A DNA stretch of 64,000 nt, taken from an uncultured Gemmata sp. (GTDB lineage: Bacteria > Planctomycetota > Planctomycetia > Gemmatales > Gemmataceae). Each line of letters begins with the position of its first letter. Positions within the stretch are counted from its first letter, which is position 1. Positions 60,574 through 64,000 of this stretch are shown in pieces. Where the stretch lies: positions 1 through 64,000 of the forward strand of contig CALDUT010000010.1 of the NCBI GenBank assembly GCA_937924775.1, given 5' to 3'. The position numbers and the translations under genes were made by a program. Below the pieces are notes generated by a model. The model made no database searches. It saw nothing but the letters and a program-made list of their open reading frames with translations, and was not told the DNA's origin.

Positions 60574-63414
60574 TTATATACCCACATATACAAAGTTGCC
60601 CACAACTGTGTTATCTGCCGGGAATTCTTTGCTGGAGGGTTCGGGGACCACATCGAGACGCAGCCAGCGGCGGGTTGAACGGTGGTCGGGCACCGCCACT
60701 AACAACTCTGCGATGCTGTCGCCATCAAGATTGCCCGCGGCCAGTTCTACAGGTAGCACGGGCGTTGGCACGGGTTCGAGCATTCGCCGGGAACCCACGC
60801 TGGGCGAGGGGGGTGGCGTTACAAAAAAGCTTGCCAGGGATTCGCCGGAGCTTGTGAAAACCTTCACATGAACTCCTGCAAACGGGTTTTGTGCCACCGC
60901 GAGGATGGCGGCCCTACCCTGACCGGTGACATCCGCCGACGCGACATTCACCGGTCCTCCAAAGCCGGGGAAAGCATAGGTCGATAACTTGAGCTGCCCA
61001 TTCTTGAAAAGCTTGAGATGACCTTGCCCGCCGGTAGCGGCGATCACGGCGATTTCCATGGCGCTATCGGCGTTGGTATCCCCGGCCGCAACCCGCACTC
61101 CACCGGCGAAATTCTCAAAGGCATAAAACGATCCTATTTCCAAGGCATCGGCACCGCGGAAGAGTTTGACATGGGCCGCACCGGTCGCGCTGCCCACAAC
61201 GATGGTTGCCGAATTCTGGCCATTTCCACGGCCAACGGCCAAGCTTACGCCACCATGGAACCTTTCGAAAGCGATGAACGAAAGGATTTCCTCCCCAGTT
61301 TGGCCGTCGAAAACCTTCACGTGAGCCGCGTGTGTGGCTGTGCCCACCACCCAATCGTCCATGCCATCACCGTTAACATCTCCCACCGCGACAGATACTC
61401 CACCTTGGTAATCAACAAAGGGAACAATATCACGAACGAACTCGCCAGTACGGGCCTCGAGAACCCGCACCACGGCCAGCATCCCGGGGCCACTGCCAAG
61501 AAGGAGAAACTGCACCGGGGCGGGTGAGAATGCAGTTGAAACTGGCGGGGAAAGACCGGAAGAGGGCAGGTTCGGGTTCGCGGCCGGCGGCGCCACGGTT
61601 GGCGGTGACGATGGAAGTTCTGGTGGAGGTTCCGGCATGGGATCGGGCGAAGACCCAGGGGGGGAATTCGCGACAGCTTTCACAACGATGGTGAATGTTA
61701 CTACCTCGCTGGTATCTTGCCCGTCGTGGTCGGTTCCGCCACTATCTTGGACCACGACACTCACAGTGGCCGATCCGCTCGCACCGGGGGCCAAGTGAAA
61801 ATGGAGCCGACCAGTGCTGTCGATGACCGGTCCTTCAGCAAACAGAGCCGTATGACTGTTCGTGAGATGATAGGTCGCTGTTTGCTGGGCTTCATCCGGT
61901 CCGCCGCCCGGGAAAAAGGTGGCAAACTGTGGGAATTCCCATTCTCCACTATCCTGATCAACCTCGATGATGGCATGGCCCAGTATTACCGTGGGAGGAT
62001 CGTTCACGGGTTCCACGGCGATCGGCACCCAAACGGCTTCTCCACCCAAGCCAGCGTCTGAATCCGCGCTTGCAGCTTGCACGCGGAAACCAAAGGAGGC
62101 GATTCGATCGTTCCAATCGGAATGGGGGGTGAAGCGTAATCCGGCTTCCCCTTGGGCGACCGTGATAAACGCTCCCTCCTCAATGACCGTCACTCCGTCG
62201 CTGAAGTACAGGGTTCCGTGGGTGATGTCCGTGATTTTGAAGTGTGTGGTCACCGCATCCCGGGGATCGCGGATAATGACCAGGCCGCTGGTGGTTTGTA
62301 CATCTTCTTTCGTGCGGGCGTTAGTTGTATAGGGCGTTAACGGCTGCGGGTTTCGAGGCGTGAACGCGACGCCGCGGAAGGCGGTGTTGGCCGCCGCGCT
62401 GGCCAATTCGATCACTTCGCCCTCGAGCGTGCCGTGATAACCGCTGGTATCCGTGAATGTTACCAGTTTGTTGCCGTTACTTATGAGATAGAGCGTCACC
62501 CCTTGATCATGGACCAAACCCGTCAGGCCGCGGAAGATACTGCCTGCGCCACCGATCTGCCCGTTCAATGACCAGCTTTGGCCATCGAAGGTGTATTTGA
62601 ACAATCCGCCCGCGTCGGAATTGGTTTCATCGACCAGATACAACGTATCCACACCAGGAATCGTGCTATTGAGATCGGCGAAGAAGAAGCCGGCGACATG
62701 GCCCCGGGTGGGTAAACCGGTCAGGTTCGTGATGGTTTGATTAGCGGTGGTGGGCAAACCATTGCCGACCGTGCCAATTCGGAATGCGTTTCCACTGGCT
62801 GTAGAAACATAAAGCTGGTTGTCGAAAATTCCGACAGCACGCAGACTGGTGACCGACGAACTCACGACGGTTCCACTTCCACTGCTGCCCCAAGTGGTAT
62901 ACACTACACCAGTATTGGAACCAATCACCCACAAGTCGGTCCCGTCGGTACTGGCGACACCTCGGATATTGCCTTCACTGAAACTGGTGGTGCTAGTACT
63001 GGTATCGACTTGGCCCTTGGCATCGACACGCGCAATCACCCGTGGTACATCCGTACTCGTGAAGGCATGGACAGCGGCTGAACCGCCCAAACTCCGGGCG
63101 TAGCCGGTGAGGACCAGATATTCCCCGTTGGCCGATAGGGTCAGCATTCCCTCGGTGGTGGCGTTGCCGCTGGCCACAAGCGGCTTGTGCGTTCCGCTGG
63201 GCGTGGTGGGTAAGGCGATCGACTGCACCCACTCGCCATCGGGGGTGTATTCATCGAGAAAAACCGCCGTTGCCCGGCTTGTGAGCGCCGCCGATCCATC
63301 GCCCACGCGATAAATTATCAAATTCCCGCTGCCGAACGCCGCGGGAGTCCAGCGATCTTCCAAGGGTTCGACACGCAGAACCGTTCGCACCGTCGGGTGA
63401 GACTGCGACTGCAT
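60574..63414 (-). CDS. Large surface protein with FG-GAP/VCBS repeats and LEDRxTPA start
   Basis: 946 residues. It has no classical signal peptide; instead the N-terminus carries VEPLEDRWTPAAF, a motif typical of Gemmata-type exported proteins. Residues about 15-340 look like a beta-propeller. Two cadherin-like/DUF segments follow (about 340-585), then a Pro-rich linker (about 590-640). FG-GAP repeats at about 650-900 follow the pattern VAVGDVNGDGMDDWVVG and AHVKVFDGQTG, repeated at least four times. Probably a cell-surface or adhesin-like protein. No enzymatic motif. Confidence 0.8.
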   Translation of the reverse strand: MQSQSHPTVRTVLRVEPLEDRWTPAAFGSGNLIIYRVGDGSAALTSRATAVFLDEYTPDGEWVQSIALPTTPSGTHKPLVASGNATTEGMLTLSANGEYLVLTGYARSLGGSAAVHAFTSTDVPRVIARVDAKGQVDTSTSTTSFSEGNIRGVASTDGTDLWVIGSNTGVVYTTWGSSGSGTVVSSSVTSLRAVGIFDNQLYVSTASGNAFRIGTVGNGLPTTANQTITNLTGLPTRGHVAGFFFADLNSTIPGVDTLYLVDETNSDAGGLFKYTFDGQSWSLNGQIGGAGSIFRGLTGLVHDQGVTLYLISNGNKLVTFTDTSGYHGTLEGEVIELASAAANTAFRGVAFTPRNPQPLTPYTTNARTKEDVQTTSGLVIIRDPRDAVTTHFKITDITHGTLYFSDGVTVIEEGAFITVAQGEAGLRFTPHSDWNDRIASFGFRVQAASADSDAGLGGEAVWVPIAVEPVNDPPTVILGHAIIEVDQDSGEWEFPQFATFFPGGGPDEAQQTATYHLTNSHTALFAEGPVIDSTGRLHFHLAPGASGSATVSVVVQDSGGTDHDGQDTSEVVTFTIVVKAVANSPPGSSPDPMPEPPPELPSSPPTVAPPAANPNLPSSGLSPPVSTAFSPAPVQFLLLGSGPGMLAVVRVLEARTGEFVRDIVPFVDYQGGVSVAVGDVNGDGMDDWVVGTATHAAHVKVFDGQTGEEILSFIAFERFHGGVSLAVGRGNGQNSATIVVGSATGAAHVKLFRGADALEIGSFYAFENFAGGVRVAAGDTNADSAMEIAVIAATGGQGHLKLFKNGQLKLSTYAFPGFGGPVNVASADVTGQGRAAILAVAQNPFAGVHVKVFTSSGESLASFFVTPPPSPSVGSRRMLEPVPTPVLPVELAAGNLDGDSIAELLVAVPDHRSTRRWLRLDVVPEPSSKEFPADNTVVGNFVYVGI

Positions 63415-63657
63415 GGAGCCAGCTCCCCCAGATCACCGATTGAAAGCATTCCAGCATCGGGCGCGAATCCATTCGTTGCCACCCGATTATTACGATGCTA
63501 GCTGCGTTATGAAAGTCGAATTTTCACTAATGCGCAAAATCTTTTGTCTGAGTTCCAATCTTGCGGTCTCTTCTTCTCTTCTGGCCGCCTCGCCCTAATA
63601 CACTGATCTGGCGGATTGGTTTTCCTGTGATGAGGTACACCGGCCGAGGTACAACCC

Positions 63658-64000
63658 ATGCGAAACCCCACTTACTGGCCAAGTTTTCTTCAAGCCAGTC
63701 TATCGGCGTTGGCTGTGATGCTGACCAGCCTGCCGCCTGTGCCGGCGGATGAAACCAGCAGAGCTGAGGAGAAGTGGATTCCCCTCTTCAATGGCCAAAA
63801 TCTCGACGGTTGGACTCCTAAAATCACCGGGCACGATTTAGGGGAGAACTACGCCGATACCTTCCGCGTCGAAGAGGGGTTGTTGAAGGTACGTTACGAT
63901 AAGTACCAAAACGGCGAGTTCGCGGACCAATTCGGCCATCTTTTCTACAAAGACAAATTCTCACATTACCGACTGCGAGTTGAATACCGTTTTGTGGGCG
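63658..64000 (+). CDS. DUF1080 protein, C-terminus cut by window edge
   Basis: ATG 63658 opens a frame that stays open to base 64000 (114 codons). A signal peptide (SLSALAVMLTSLPPVPADE) is followed by the DUF1080 start (WIPLFNGQNLDGWTPKI) and then DTFRVEEGLLKVRYD, GHLFYKDKFSHYRLRVEYRF. It is a second family member, divergent from the FG-GAP gene. The rest of the gene lies outside the window. Confidence 0.88.
   Translation, partial: MRNPTYWPSFLQASLSALAVMLTSLPPVPADETSRAEEKWIPLFNGQNLDGWTPKITGHDLGENYADTFRVEEGLLKVRYDKYQNGEFADQFGHLFYKDKFSHYRLRVEYRFVG

Noticed and set aside
1-64000. CRISPR arrays, rRNA genes and complete insertion sequences
   Set aside because: No regularly spaced repeats, no rRNA signature sequences and no transposase genes with terminal repeats were seen on either strand.

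Overview
The window looks like chromosomal DNA of a planctomycete, most likely of the order Gemmatales. The clues are family content rather than any one marker: DUF1501 and DUF1549/DUF1553 proteins, a PVC-type heme-binding CxxCH protein, DUF1080 proteins, a BBP7 outer-membrane barrel, Tat-exported Gfo/Idh/MocA oxidoreductases, and a large surface protein opening with the LEDRxTPA-type motif seen in Gemmata relatives. No rRNA, complete tRNA or CRISPR array was seen. All identifications come from reading the sequence; none was checked by a database search.

Left end (1 to about 3.2 kb): a mobile-element scar. It holds a truncated excisionase-like gene, three or four small element-type genes, a cluster of CCGAAC repeats, the 3' part of a tRNA-Ser(GCU) that is probably an attachment site, and a decayed tyrosine recombinase gene.

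3.2 to 10.3 kb: the most striking region, a compact eight-gene light-harvesting operon: a proton-pumping rhodopsin of the xanthorhodopsin/Gloeobacter type, Blh (beta-carotene to retinal), CrtY, CrtE, a PsiE-like membrane protein, CrtI, CrtB and an 80-residue membrane protein. Apart from the 30-base gap after the rhodopsin gene, every junction overlaps. The genes can take isoprenoid precursors to lycopene, beta-carotene and retinal and supply the apoprotein. GC-rich third codon positions, the adjacent integrase relic and about 1 kb of non-coding DNA on the right suggest horizontal acquisition. The rhodopsin keeps the glycine that lets relatives bind an antenna carotenoid, yet no ketolase or hydroxylase gene is present here.

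11.3 to 33.8 kb: core genes mixed with planctomycete-specific ones. They are hemX/ccsA-hemA (heme), two Gfo/Idh/MocA oxidoreductases, a BBP7 barrel, a small PEP-CTERM-like protein, a DegT aminotransferase divergent from a GT2 glycosyltransferase, a MnmM-like methyltransferase paired with an MnmC-like FAD oxidase, RNase III with a curious set of inverted repeats at its start, dtd, a DUF1549/lipoprotein/DUF1501 operon, a secretin-N-like periplasmic protein and a stand-alone LigD-type phosphoesterase.

33.8 to 47.4 kb: smpB, a GT4 glycosyltransferase and a tandem two-kinase protein (probably cell envelope), a DUF1570 metallopeptidase-like lipoprotein, hldD, a split CoaB/CoaC pair whose CoaC resembles the eukaryotic enzyme, an RraA-like protein, an MlrC-like peptidase, asd, truA, aroA and an ABC ATPase.

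47.6 kb to the end: a 1197-residue cytochrome-type dehydrogenase, a lipoprotein, RNase E/G with a roughly 440-residue insertion inside its S1 domain, a DUF2344 protein, a regulatory-type PTS module (EI, HPr, EIIA) beside a short hibernation factor, two DUF1080 proteins and a 946-residue FG-GAP surface protein. The last gene runs off the right edge.
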